Source of the DNA: Bacteroidales bacterium
GTDB lineage: Bacteria > Bacteroidota > Bacteroidia > Bacteroidales > P3
DNA length: 64,000 bases
Direction of reading: 5' to 3'
Assembly (NCBI GenBank): GCA_017962445.1
Contig: JAGCVI010000009.1
Span: 62,001 to 126,000 of the forward strand
The notes beneath the pieces were generated by a model. That model worked only from the letters and a program-made list of their open reading frames with translations. It did no database searches and was not told where the DNA came from. A program made the translations under genes and the position numbers. Below are positions 57,585 to 64,000 of this stretch, piece by piece (positions within the stretch are counted from its first letter, which is position 1; every line of letters begins with the position of its first letter).

Positions 57585-58559
57585 ATGTGTTCATATAAAC
57601 AGTTGCTTGAAAAAGTCCAGACACTTTTTGCATCAGAAAACTTCATGGGCAATCCTGCTCAACTTTACGAACCAATAAAATACACACTCTCGCTTGGGGG
57701 CAAGCGTATTCGACCCGTGTTATTGCTCGCCGCAACCGACCTTTTCGGAGGTGACATCGAGGCCGCATGTCCTGCAGCAATCGGCATAGAGACTTTCCAC
57801 AACTTCACTCTTCTGCACGACGACCTGATGGACAAGTCTCCCATCCGTCGTGGTCAACCAACAGTGTACCGGAAATGGAACGAAAACATTGCCATCCTGT
57901 CTGGCGATGCAATGAATATACTTGCGTGGCGATATTTTCTCAAACAGCCTCACAAGAATTTACACCAGATTCTCTCCACTTTTGAGAAGACAAGCATGGA
58001 AATCTGCGAAGGACAACAATATGACATGAACTTCGAGACACGCGATGATGTTACTAAAAATGAGTACATGGAGATGATCCGTCTCAAAACCGCCGTGCTA
58101 CTCGCTGGTGCACTGAAGATTGGGGCACTATATGCAGACGCACCGGACGACGACATAGAACAGATATACAATTTTGGAATATTTATAGGCCTTGCCTTCC
58201 AACTGCGCGACGACCTACTTGATGCATACGGCGATGTATCAACATTTGGCAAACAGACCGGCACAGATATCAAAGACAATAAGAAAACATTCCTTCTTCT
58301 TCACGCCATCGAGAAATGTGACAAAAACCAACAAGAAGAACTTAGAAGACTTTTCTCTTATACCCCCGCCGATCCATCACATAAAATTGAACGTGTTCTT
58401 GAAATATACGACAGCCTTGACATACGCACTGATGTTGAAAACGAAATAGGCAAACTACACAGCCAGGCATCCACATGCCTTGACGCCATTCATCGCAGCA
58501 ATAACGACAAACAACCACTAAGAGAACTCGCCGAGTCACTTCTTGAAAGAAATGTGTAG
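57585..58559 (+). CDS. Polyprenyl synthetase (trans-prenyltransferase)
   Basis: 324 residues. First aspartate-rich motif DDLMD at 79-83 and second DDLLD near 207, with GGKRIRPVLLL upstream; the E-isoprenyl diphosphate synthase family. It elongates allylic diphosphates by adding isopentenyl diphosphate; product length (geranylgeranyl, farnesyl or octaprenyl) cannot be settled here. Residues before the first DDxxD are FHNFTLLH, which suggests a short product type but is not decisive. Follows tamL after 80 bases, consistent with an envelope and quinone-precursor gene set. Confidence 0.92.
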   Translation: MCSYKQLLEKVQTLFASENFMGNPAQLYEPIKYTLSLGGKRIRPVLLLAATDLFGGDIEAACPAAIGIETFHNFTLLHDDLMDKSPIRRGQPTVYRKWNENIAILSGDAMNILAWRYFLKQPHKNLHQILSTFEKTSMEICEGQQYDMNFETRDDVTKNEYMEMIRLKTAVLLAGALKIGALYADAPDDDIEQIYNFGIFIGLAFQLRDDLLDAYGDVSTFGKQTGTDIKDNKKTFLLLHAIEKCDKNQQEELRRLFSYTPADPSHKIERVLEIYDSLDIRTDVENEIGKLHSQASTCLDAIHRSNNDKQPLRELAESLLERNV

Positions 58560-58652
58560 CAAACCTCAATAACAACCACACTGTATATCAACCTATTACA
58601 GCAATCACAACAATTAAAAGAATGCCTCGTTCAAAAAAAAGTCGAAAAAAAC

Positions 58653-58683
58653 TTTCTCAGTTATAAATATATTACTAAATTTG
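58653..58683 (+). promoter_or_regulatory. Promoter for the exbB operon
   Basis: TAAATTTG at 58676-58683 matches TAnnTTTG, and TTTC at 58653-58656 lies 19 bases upstream in the -33 position. It is 64 bases before the exbB start. Confidence 0.65.
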
Positions 58684-58747
58684 CAAACATATTGTAACAA
58701 TATAGAATCAAATTAACAAATTAATAATTAATACATTAGAAAAAACC

Positions 58748-59683
58748 ATGAAAAAAGTAATTGCTTTAATGTCGATATTTGGAATATTGACATTCGCCAA
58801 TCTCAACAGTGTTATGGCATCTTCTTCACAGCAGGAGCCTAAAAAGGATGCCAAAACCGAACAAGTGAAAAAAGATGCCAAGGCTGACCAGGCAAAGAAA
58901 GACGCAAAGGCCAACCAGGCAAAAAAGGATGCAAAGGTTGATCCTACAAAAGAAGAACCGACTTCTACCCCAAATGCCGGAAACGAAGAAAACAAGAATC
59001 CTGAGCCGGAGAATGTTGAGGAAAATAATAATGCACAGGATTCCGTTGCAAGCAAATCATTCCACGAAGTTCTTAAAGAAAAATACATCCAAGGTGGTGC
59101 TGGCTGGATGACCCCAGTGCTTATCTGCCTTGTGCTCGGTATGGCTCTCGTCATTGAGCGTATTATTTATCTGAACATGGCTACCTCCAACGTCAACAAA
59201 CTGCTCGCCGACATTGAAGGCAACGTCCAGAAGGGCGACTATGCAGCCGCAAAGGAAGTCTGCCGCAACACCCGTGGCCCTGTTGCCAGCATCTTCTACC
59301 AAGGTCTCGACCGTATTGACGAGGGTCTTGAGAACGTTGAAAAAGCCATCACCTCCTATGGTGGCGTACAGATGGCTCGCCTCGAGAGCAACCTCACTTG
59401 GATTGCACTGTTCATTGCCCTGGCTCCTTCATTCGGATTCCTCGGTACTGTGGTCGGTATGGTCCAGGCTTTTGACGATATTGAGACAGCCGGTGATATA
59501 AGCCCGCAGGTTGTCGCCCACGGTATGAAGATGGCTCTTTTGACCACTATCTTCGGTCTTATCGTTGCTATCATCCTTCAGATTTTCTACAACTATATCC
59601 TCACCAAAATCGAAGGTCTCGTTTCCCAAATGGAAGACGGTTCCATCACCTTCATGGATATCCTCATCAAGAACAAGAGATAA
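58748..59683 (+). CDS. exbB: MotA/TolQ/ExbB proton channel protein with Lys/Ala repeat linker
   Basis: 311 residues. A signal-like hydrophobic segment (4-24) precedes a low-complexity region with four 9-residue repeats beginning KKDAK (32-67) and a Glu/Asn-rich stretch. Three transmembrane helices of the ExbB core follow: VLICLVLGMALVIERII, IALFIALAPSFGFLGTVVGMV and ALLTTIFGLIVAIILQIFYN. GTVVGM and the TTIFGL segment are family hallmarks. With ExbD it forms a proton-driven motor for TonB-type transport. It is the first gene of the operon. Confidence 0.9.
   Translation: MKKVIALMSIFGILTFANLNSVMASSSQQEPKKDAKTEQVKKDAKADQAKKDAKANQAKKDAKVDPTKEEPTSTPNAGNEENKNPEPENVEENNNAQDSVASKSFHEVLKEKYIQGGAGWMTPVLICLVLGMALVIERIIYLNMATSNVNKLLADIEGNVQKGDYAAAKEVCRNTRGPVASIFYQGLDRIDEGLENVEKAITSYGGVQMARLESNLTWIALFIALAPSFGFLGTVVGMVQAFDDIETAGDISPQVVAHGMKMALLTTIFGLIVAIILQIFYNYILTKIEGLVSQMEDGSITFMDILIKNKR
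58841..58948 (+). repeat. Four 27-bp tandem coding repeats in exbB
   Basis: Four consecutive 9-codon units encode KKDAK followed by TEQV, ADQA, ANQA and VDPT. The DNA units share most bases but are not identical. Repeat number could vary between strains. Confidence 0.8.
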
Positions 59684-59734
59684 TAGTCTAAGGATATAGA
59701 AAATATTTATTAACCTTTTTATTCCTTAACTGTT

Positions 59735-60490
59735 ATGAAAGAAAAGACAAGAAAATTAATATTACTCTGTAGTCTGGGTGTTGGGTTATTGATTACAATA
59801 ATCGCCATTCTATTTGCAGCAAGCCCAGATTGGTTGTATGGAATCTCTTGTAGCGAGGAAGACCAACAAGAAATTCAAAAGAAAAGTGAAGTAATAAAGA
59901 ATATTGACAATGACGACTATGCTCAACAGCTGTTTGATAAAATTGCCGAGCAACAAGATAAAGATGCTGCTAAAGAATACATTAACAATATAAAAGAGCT
60001 CAGAGAGAAAAAGGATAAGATAGAAGCACTTGACAAAGCTACAGTTGCCGACTACCTAAATGAAAAGAACAAAGACAATTCCAGCTGGTCTAAACTATCT
60101 GAGGAAAAAGTAACATTGGAATATCAGATAGAATATGCAAATGATATGCATGAATCTAAAAGAAATGTATCATTCACTATCTTTTTCTTCGCCATAGTTG
60201 TGATTGCCTGCGCATGCCTTATCCTTTGGCTTGTATTTGGCGTTATCAAGGTCGTCAAGAACCCCAAGAAACCTCTTATCGCCACCGGCATTATTGTTGT
60301 CGTACTCTTGGTTGCATTCTTGGTTGCCAAGATGGACAAGCCTTTGGATCCGGAGTTCCTGCAAAAGAATGAGTCTACCGACGGTGTCGCCAACCTCATT
60401 GCTATTGCCACATACGTCACCTACTTCACCGTATTCGGAGCATTGGCTATGCTGATTTATAGCGAGATTAACAAAGCATTAAAAAAATAA
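59735..60490 (+). CDS. Membrane protein of unknown function inside the exbB-exbD operon
   Basis: 251 residues. Four hydrophobic segments are visible: about 8-29, 146-170, 181-199 and 219-243. Between the first two lies a charged, coiled-coil-prone region of 110 residues (EIQKKSEVIKNIDN, LREKKDKIEALDKA). No family motif is recognised. Its position between exbB and the two exbD genes, 52 and 6 bases from its neighbours, suggests a part of the same membrane complex. Similar unnamed proteins occur in this position in other Bacteroidales. Confidence 0.75.
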   Translation: MKEKTRKLILLCSLGVGLLITIIAILFAASPDWLYGISCSEEDQQEIQKKSEVIKNIDNDDYAQQLFDKIAEQQDKDAAKEYINNIKELREKKDKIEALDKATVADYLNEKNKDNSSWSKLSEEKVTLEYQIEYANDMHESKRNVSFTIFFFAIVVIACACLILWLVFGVIKVVKNPKKPLIATGIIVVVLLVAFLVAKMDKPLDPEFLQKNESTDGVANLIAIATYVTYFTVFGALAMLIYSEINKALKK

Positions 60491-60496
60491 TCAATT

Positions 60497-61078
60497 ATGG
60501 CTAAAAGATCAACACCAGGTTTAAATACAAGTTCGATGGCTGACATATCGTTCTTGTTGCTCGCCTTCTTCCTGATGGTGTCCAGCATCAACAACGATAA
60601 GGGTATCCATCGTACCCTGCCTCAGCCGATGCCTGACAATGTTGAAAAGCCAGAAGTTCGTCAACGTAACATATTCCAGATAAAGATAAGCAGCAAAAAC
60701 AAGATTCTCTTTAATGGCGAAATCGGTGACCTTGCTGCCCTTAAGGAAAAAGCTAAAGAGTTCCTCAGAGTTAATACAAGCGACGATCCAAGATTCCCAG
60801 AAACCAAAGATCTCTATGTTAATCATCTTGGAAACATCAAAGTATCCAAAGGTGTGATTTCTCTGCAGAACGACCGTGGTACCTCTTATGAGAAATACTT
60901 CCAGGTACAGAACGAACTTACTGCCGCTATCAACGAAATGCGTGACGAGATGGCAATGACGAGATTCAGCAAATCGTTTGACGATTTGGACACAGCATAC
61001 CAGAATGCTATCAAAAAAGCAATCCCTGTTGCCATTTCCGAAGCTGAGCCTGTAGACAAAACCAAAAAAGCTAACTAA
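60497..61078 (+). CDS. exbD: ExbD/TolR biopolymer transport protein (first copy)
   Basis: 193 residues. A short cytosolic start, then one transmembrane helix with the proton-path aspartate Asp16 (SMADISFLLLAFFLMVSS), then a periplasmic domain that is long for the family, with RNIFQIKI at 57-64, ILFNG, HLGNIKVSKG and RFSKSFDDLD. It is this periplasmic part that the lipoprotein encoded at 32746 resembles. Followed after 18 bases by the second exbD, with GGAGG in the gap. Confidence 0.92.
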   Translation: MAKRSTPGLNTSSMADISFLLLAFFLMVSSINNDKGIHRTLPQPMPDNVEKPEVRQRNIFQIKISSKNKILFNGEIGDLAALKEKAKEFLRVNTSDDPRFPETKDLYVNHLGNIKVSKGVISLQNDRGTSYEKYFQVQNELTAAINEMRDEMAMTRFSKSFDDLDTAYQNAIKKAIPVAISEAEPVDKTKKAN

Positions 61079-61096
61079 TATAAGGAGGAGAAAAAC

Positions 61097-61570
61097 ATGG
61101 CACGTTTTAAACAAAAAAATGACAAGGGTACGCCCGGTCTGAACATGGGTTCCATGTCCGACATCATCTTCATGCTTCTCTTCTTCTTCATGGTTATCAC
61201 AACCATGCGTGAAAGCACACTTTTCGTGAAGATTACCGCACCTAAAGGCTCACAGGTAGTCAAGCTCGAAAAGAAAAGTTTGGTGAGCTACATCAACGTC
61301 GGTGTGCCGAGTGGCGCAGAGTATCAGGCCAAATATGGTACTCAACCGCGTATTCAGTTGAACGACCAGATTTCGGATGTCGAAGACATCCGTCAATTTG
61401 TCGAAACTGAAAAGAACGCTCGCAATGGAGTAGACCGTGACCAACTCACGTTTGCCATCAAGGCCGACAAGGACGTAACAATGGGTATCATCAGCGATAT
61501 CAAGCATGAACTTAGATACGCATACGCACTCAAGATCTTCTACAACGCATCAAAAGACATCAAGATGTAA
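61097..61570 (+). CDS. exbD: ExbD/TolR biopolymer transport protein (second copy)
   Basis: 157 residues. Transmembrane helix with Asp22 (SMSDIIFMLLFFFMVITTM), then a periplasmic domain (LVSYINVGVPSGAEY, DQLTFAIKADKDVTMGIISDIKHEL). It differs from the first copy, so the two may form a mixed dimer in the motor or serve different partners. GGAGG lies 11 bases before the ATG, one of the best Shine-Dalgarno matches in the window. A terminator closes the operon. Confidence 0.93.
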   Translation: MARFKQKNDKGTPGLNMGSMSDIIFMLLFFFMVITTMRESTLFVKITAPKGSQVVKLEKKSLVSYINVGVPSGAEYQAKYGTQPRIQLNDQISDVEDIRQFVETEKNARNGVDRDQLTFAIKADKDVTMGIISDIKHELRYAYALKIFYNASKDIKM

Positions 61571-61592
61571 CTCTACTTTAATCTAATATTAG

Positions 61593-61629
61593 AAAAAGCT
61601 GCTGCACGAACGTACAGCAGCTTTTTTTT
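61593..61629 (+). terminator. Terminator after the exb operon
   Basis: AAAAAGCTGCTG pairs with CAGCAGCTTTTT across a 10-base loop and continues into a run of Ts. Confidence 0.9.
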
Positions 61630-61641
61630 AAAAAGAATGAC

Positions 61642-62352
61642 ATGTTTCATTTCAAACAATTCTCTATCGAAGACATCGGTGCGACAATGAAAGTCGGCAC
61701 CGATGCCGTCTTGCTTGGTGTCTTGGCCGAACCCATGGCGACTCCGCAAAGAATACTCGACGTCGGCACCGGCTGTGGGATTCTTTCCTTAATGATGGCA
61801 CAGAGGTTTCCAAATGCTATAATAGATGCTCTCGACATCGATGAAAAGACTGTCGAGGTAGCTGCAGAAAACTTCGCCAACTCGAAATGGAGCGACAGAC
61901 TACATGCATACAACTCGTCGATTCAAAATTACACGCCAATAAATGACGAAGTATACGATCTTGTGATTTCCAATCCACCTTACTTCTCAAATTCCTTAAA
62001 AAACAACAATGCTCGCAAAACCTTGGCTCGTCATGACGTTCGACTACCAATTGAATCAATGCTACATCACGCATTGAGGCTCATGTCTCCTCACGCCACT
62101 ATATCATTGGTAATGCCAAGCATCGAGGCTGAGAAGGCATTAAACGAGGCCGCATTTCATGGCCTGACATGTATACAACGAACCGATATCTGCAACAAAC
62201 CAGGCGACCAAGCCAAACTATCCATATTCAATCTTTCACGCAACGACGCAAGACCAATGCCAACACAAACATACGCCATGCGCAACAGCGACAACAGTTT
62301 CAGTACATGGTATCGCGACATCACTCGCGATTTCTACCTATGGTCAAAATGA
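61642..62352 (+). CDS. trmN6: tRNA1(Val) A37 N6-methyltransferase
   Basis: 236 residues. Rossmann SAM-binding motif ILDVGTGCGILSLMMAQR and the N6-adenine motif VISNPPYF are present, with QFSIEDIGATMKVGTDAVLLG at the N-terminus as in YfiC. Methylates A37 of tRNA1-Val. The start lies 13 bases after the terminator T run, so the promoter is either within the exb terminator region or transcription reads through. Convergent with clpB. Confidence 0.9.
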   Translation: MFHFKQFSIEDIGATMKVGTDAVLLGVLAEPMATPQRILDVGTGCGILSLMMAQRFPNAIIDALDIDEKTVEVAAENFANSKWSDRLHAYNSSIQNYTPINDEVYDLVISNPPYFSNSLKNNNARKTLARHDVRLPIESMLHHALRLMSPHATISLVMPSIEAEKALNEAAFHGLTCIQRTDICNKPGDQAKLSIFNLSRNDARPMPTQTYAMRNSDNSFSTWYRDITRDFYLWSK

Positions 62353-62359
62353 AACAAAA

Positions 62360-62381
62360 GCCCGCAGCGTTTGCTGCGGGC
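62360..62381. terminator. Hairpin between trmN6 and clpB
   Basis: GCCCGCAGC pairs perfectly with GCTGCGGGC around GTTT. On the minus strand it is followed by CTTTTGTTTC, so it probably ends clpB; on the plus strand there is no T run. Confidence 0.8.
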
Positions 62382-62408
62382 AAAATAAATGTACAAATCA
62401 TTGTTCTA

Positions 62409-64000
62409 TTAATCGGTCTTCATCGATGAGTTGTAGAACACAAACTGGTCGTCAATAACGTCAATGATTATGTTCTCGCCTGTGTGAACCTTCTCTTCCA
62501 GAATTTGACGAGACAGCTCATTGAGAATCTGGCGCTGAATAACACGTTTCACGGGACGTGCACCCATTGCGGGGTCAAACCCTATGTCGGCTAGCAGATT
62601 GATAGCATCGTCGGTAGCACTGATCAGAATCTCGTTCTTCTCAAGCATCTTAGCCACATGGTCAAGCTGGATACGGACCACATTGCGTATCTGTGCCTTG
62701 CTCAACGGCCTGAACATAATGATTTCGTCAATACGGTTCAAGAACTCGGGACGCATGTTCTGTTTTAGAAGTTCAAGCACATCCTCTTTCGTTTTCTCAA
62801 TGGTGTAGTCGTTGATATTCATCACATCGCTCATACGCTCATGGATGATATTGCTACCAATATTGGAAGTCATTATAATTATTGTGTTCTTAAAATCGGC
62901 TACACGGCCTTTGTTGTCGGTCAGACGGCCATCCTCAAGCACTTGCAGAAGGATGTTAAACACATCAGGATGGGCCTTCTCAATCTCGTCAAACAACACT
63001 ATACTGTACGGTTTGCGACGCACGGCTTCGGTCAACTGGCCGCTCTCGTCATAGCCCACATATCCCGGAGGCGCTCCAATCAGACGGCTGACGCTGTGAC
63101 GTTCCTGATACTCCGACATATCAATACGCACCATCATATTCTCGTCATCAAAAAGGACCTCAGCCAAAGCCTTTGCCAATTCAGTCTTGCCAACACCCGT
63201 GGTGCCAAGGAAAATGAAACTGCCTATCGGTCGCTTGCCGTCGCTCAAACCTGTACGGCTTCGACGTATGGCGTTGGAGATTGTTTCAATTGCCTCATCC
63301 TGTCCAACCACACGCTTGTGCAGCTGTTCCTCGAGATGTAACAGTTTCTCACGTTCGCTCTGCATCATCCTTGTCACAGGTATGCCAGTCCACTTGCTGA
63401 CCACTTCGGCAATCTGTTCGCTGTCAACTTCTTCGTTTATCATGGCGTTGTCAGCCTGCATGGTGCGGAGTTGCAACTTCAACTCATCGACATGCTTTTC
63501 AGCCTCTTTTATACGTCCATAACGCAATTCAGCTACTTTTCCGTAATCACCTTGACGCTCGGCCTGCTCAGCTTCAAACTTATAGCTTTCAATGTTCTTT
63601 ACCTCTGTCTGGATAGACTCGACAAGACTCTTCTCGTTCTGCCAACGTGCCTTCATTTGGTCGCGTTGCTCAGTGAGTTCACCAATCTCATGGCCGATTC
63701 GATTCAATTTGTCGCTATTGGACTGGAGAGATTCTTTGTCGAGCGAGTCGCTATGCTCATTCTCACGGCTAATAGCCTCACGTTCAATTTCAAGTTGTCG
63801 GATTTTGCGTTCAATTTCATCAAGCTCCTCTGGCACAGAGTCAATCTCCATACGCAACTTAGCGGCTGCTTCATCAATAAGGTCGATGGCCTTGTCGGGC
63901 AGAAAACGGTCACTGATATAACGGTTGCTGAGTTCAGCTGCGGCAATAATAGCCTCATCCTTGATACGAACTTTGTGGTGTACCTCATAACGTTCCTTAA
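62409..64000 (-). CDS. clpB: ATP-dependent chaperone ClpB, C-terminal part
   Basis: About 530 C-terminal residues; the N-terminal part lies beyond the window end, where the frame is still open. The upstream edge reads RYISDRFLPDKA, the usual end of the first ATPase domain. The long coiled-coil middle domain follows, then the second ATPase domain with Walker A GTTGVGKTELAKAL, YVGYDESGQLTEAVRRKPYS (pore loop GYVG) and LFDEIEKAHPDVF. ClpB with DnaK rescues aggregated proteins. The middle domain distinguishes it from ClpC/ClpA. Confidence 0.95.
   Translation of the reverse strand, partial: KERYEVHHKVRIKDEAIIAAAELSNRYISDRFLPDKAIDLIDEAAAKLRMEIDSVPEELDEIERKIRQLEIEREAISRENEHSDSLDKESLQSNSDKLNRIGHEIGELTEQRDQMKARWQNEKSLVESIQTEVKNIESYKFEAEQAERQGDYGKVAELRYGRIKEAEKHVDELKLQLRTMQADNAMINEEVDSEQIAEVVSKWTGIPVTRMMQSEREKLLHLEEQLHKRVVGQDEAIETISNAIRRSRTGLSDGKRPIGSFIFLGTTGVGKTELAKALAEVLFDDENMMVRIDMSEYQERHSVSRLIGAPPGYVGYDESGQLTEAVRRKPYSIVLFDEIEKAHPDVFNILLQVLEDGRLTDNKGRVADFKNTIIIMTSNIGSNIIHERMSDVMNINDYTIEKTKEDVLELLKQNMRPEFLNRIDEIIMFRPLSKAQIRNVVRIQLDHVAKMLEKNEILISATDDAINLLADIGFDPAMGARPVKRVIQRQILNELSRQILEEKVHTGENIIIDVIDDQFVFYNSSMKTD

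Noticed and set aside
58841-58948. Short tandem repeats considered as a CRISPR array
   Set aside because: The units are 27 bp without spacers and lie in frame within exbB, encoding KKDAK repeats.

Overview
The window looks like chromosomal DNA from a member of the order Bacteroidales (phylum Bacteroidota). Supporting signs are the -7 promoter motif TAnnTTTG upstream of many genes, phylum-typical lipoproteins (TamL-like, GldH-like, DUF1573), a short archaeal/eukaryal-type ProRS, an extended NusB, a fused NfnAB-type oxidoreductase, an exbB-X-exbD-exbD operon and an SRP RNA with a typical Bacteroidota promoter. I cannot name family or genus. No tRNA, rRNA, phage, insertion sequence or CRISPR array was found; almost all of it is densely packed housekeeping sequence.

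Layout. 1-10 kb: an acyl-CoA transferase, an HD phosphohydrolase, a YARHG membrane protein with a tetrapyrrole-methylase-type methyltransferase, an S41 protease, an O-antigen ligase-like protein, an M16 peptidase and a DUF2130 protein, all on +. 10-12.6 kb: a minus-strand cluster (pyrE, SRPBCC protein, lipoprotein) and a Nudix hydrolase divergent from dprA. 12.7-22.3 kb: dprA, atpD-atpC without the rest of the ATP synthase operon, a membrane pyrophosphatase, asd, a GldH-like lipoprotein with uvrC, and a small carboxypeptidase-regulatory-like lipoprotein. 22.4-33.4 kb: an FKBP isomerase (-), a lipoprotein, leuS-nusB, DUF1573, yajC-ybbR-coaE, the NfnAB-like fusion, and a lipoprotein that is clearly related to the periplasmic domain of ExbD.

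33.4-48.7 kb: lepB and a glycosyltransferase (-), topA (+), an ABC exporter, an NfeD protease and an inositol-monophosphatase-family gene (-), GNAT-mltG (+), the SRP RNA, a two-domain glycosyltransferase, prfB, and aqpZ (-). 48.9-64 kb: proS (-), a secreted low-complexity Tyr/Trp/Gly and Ser/Arg-rich protein, alkaline phosphatase, a probable barrel protein, waaA-tamL-prenyl synthetase (envelope biogenesis), the exbB-X-exbD-exbD energy-transduction operon, trmN6 and the C-terminal part of clpB (-), cut by the window edge.

Many genes serve the envelope (protease, ligase, LepB, YajC, NfeD, MltG, WaaA, TamL, ExbB/D) or membrane energetics (ATP synthase beta/epsilon, pyrophosphatase, NfnAB, ExbB/D). 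The observations most worth following are the ExbD-like lipoprotein without a transmembrane channel helix, the secreted low-complexity protein, the split atpDC next to a divergent pyrophosphatase, and the orphan radical-SAM-associated-type lipoprotein. I see no defence island or other clearly new multi-gene system.
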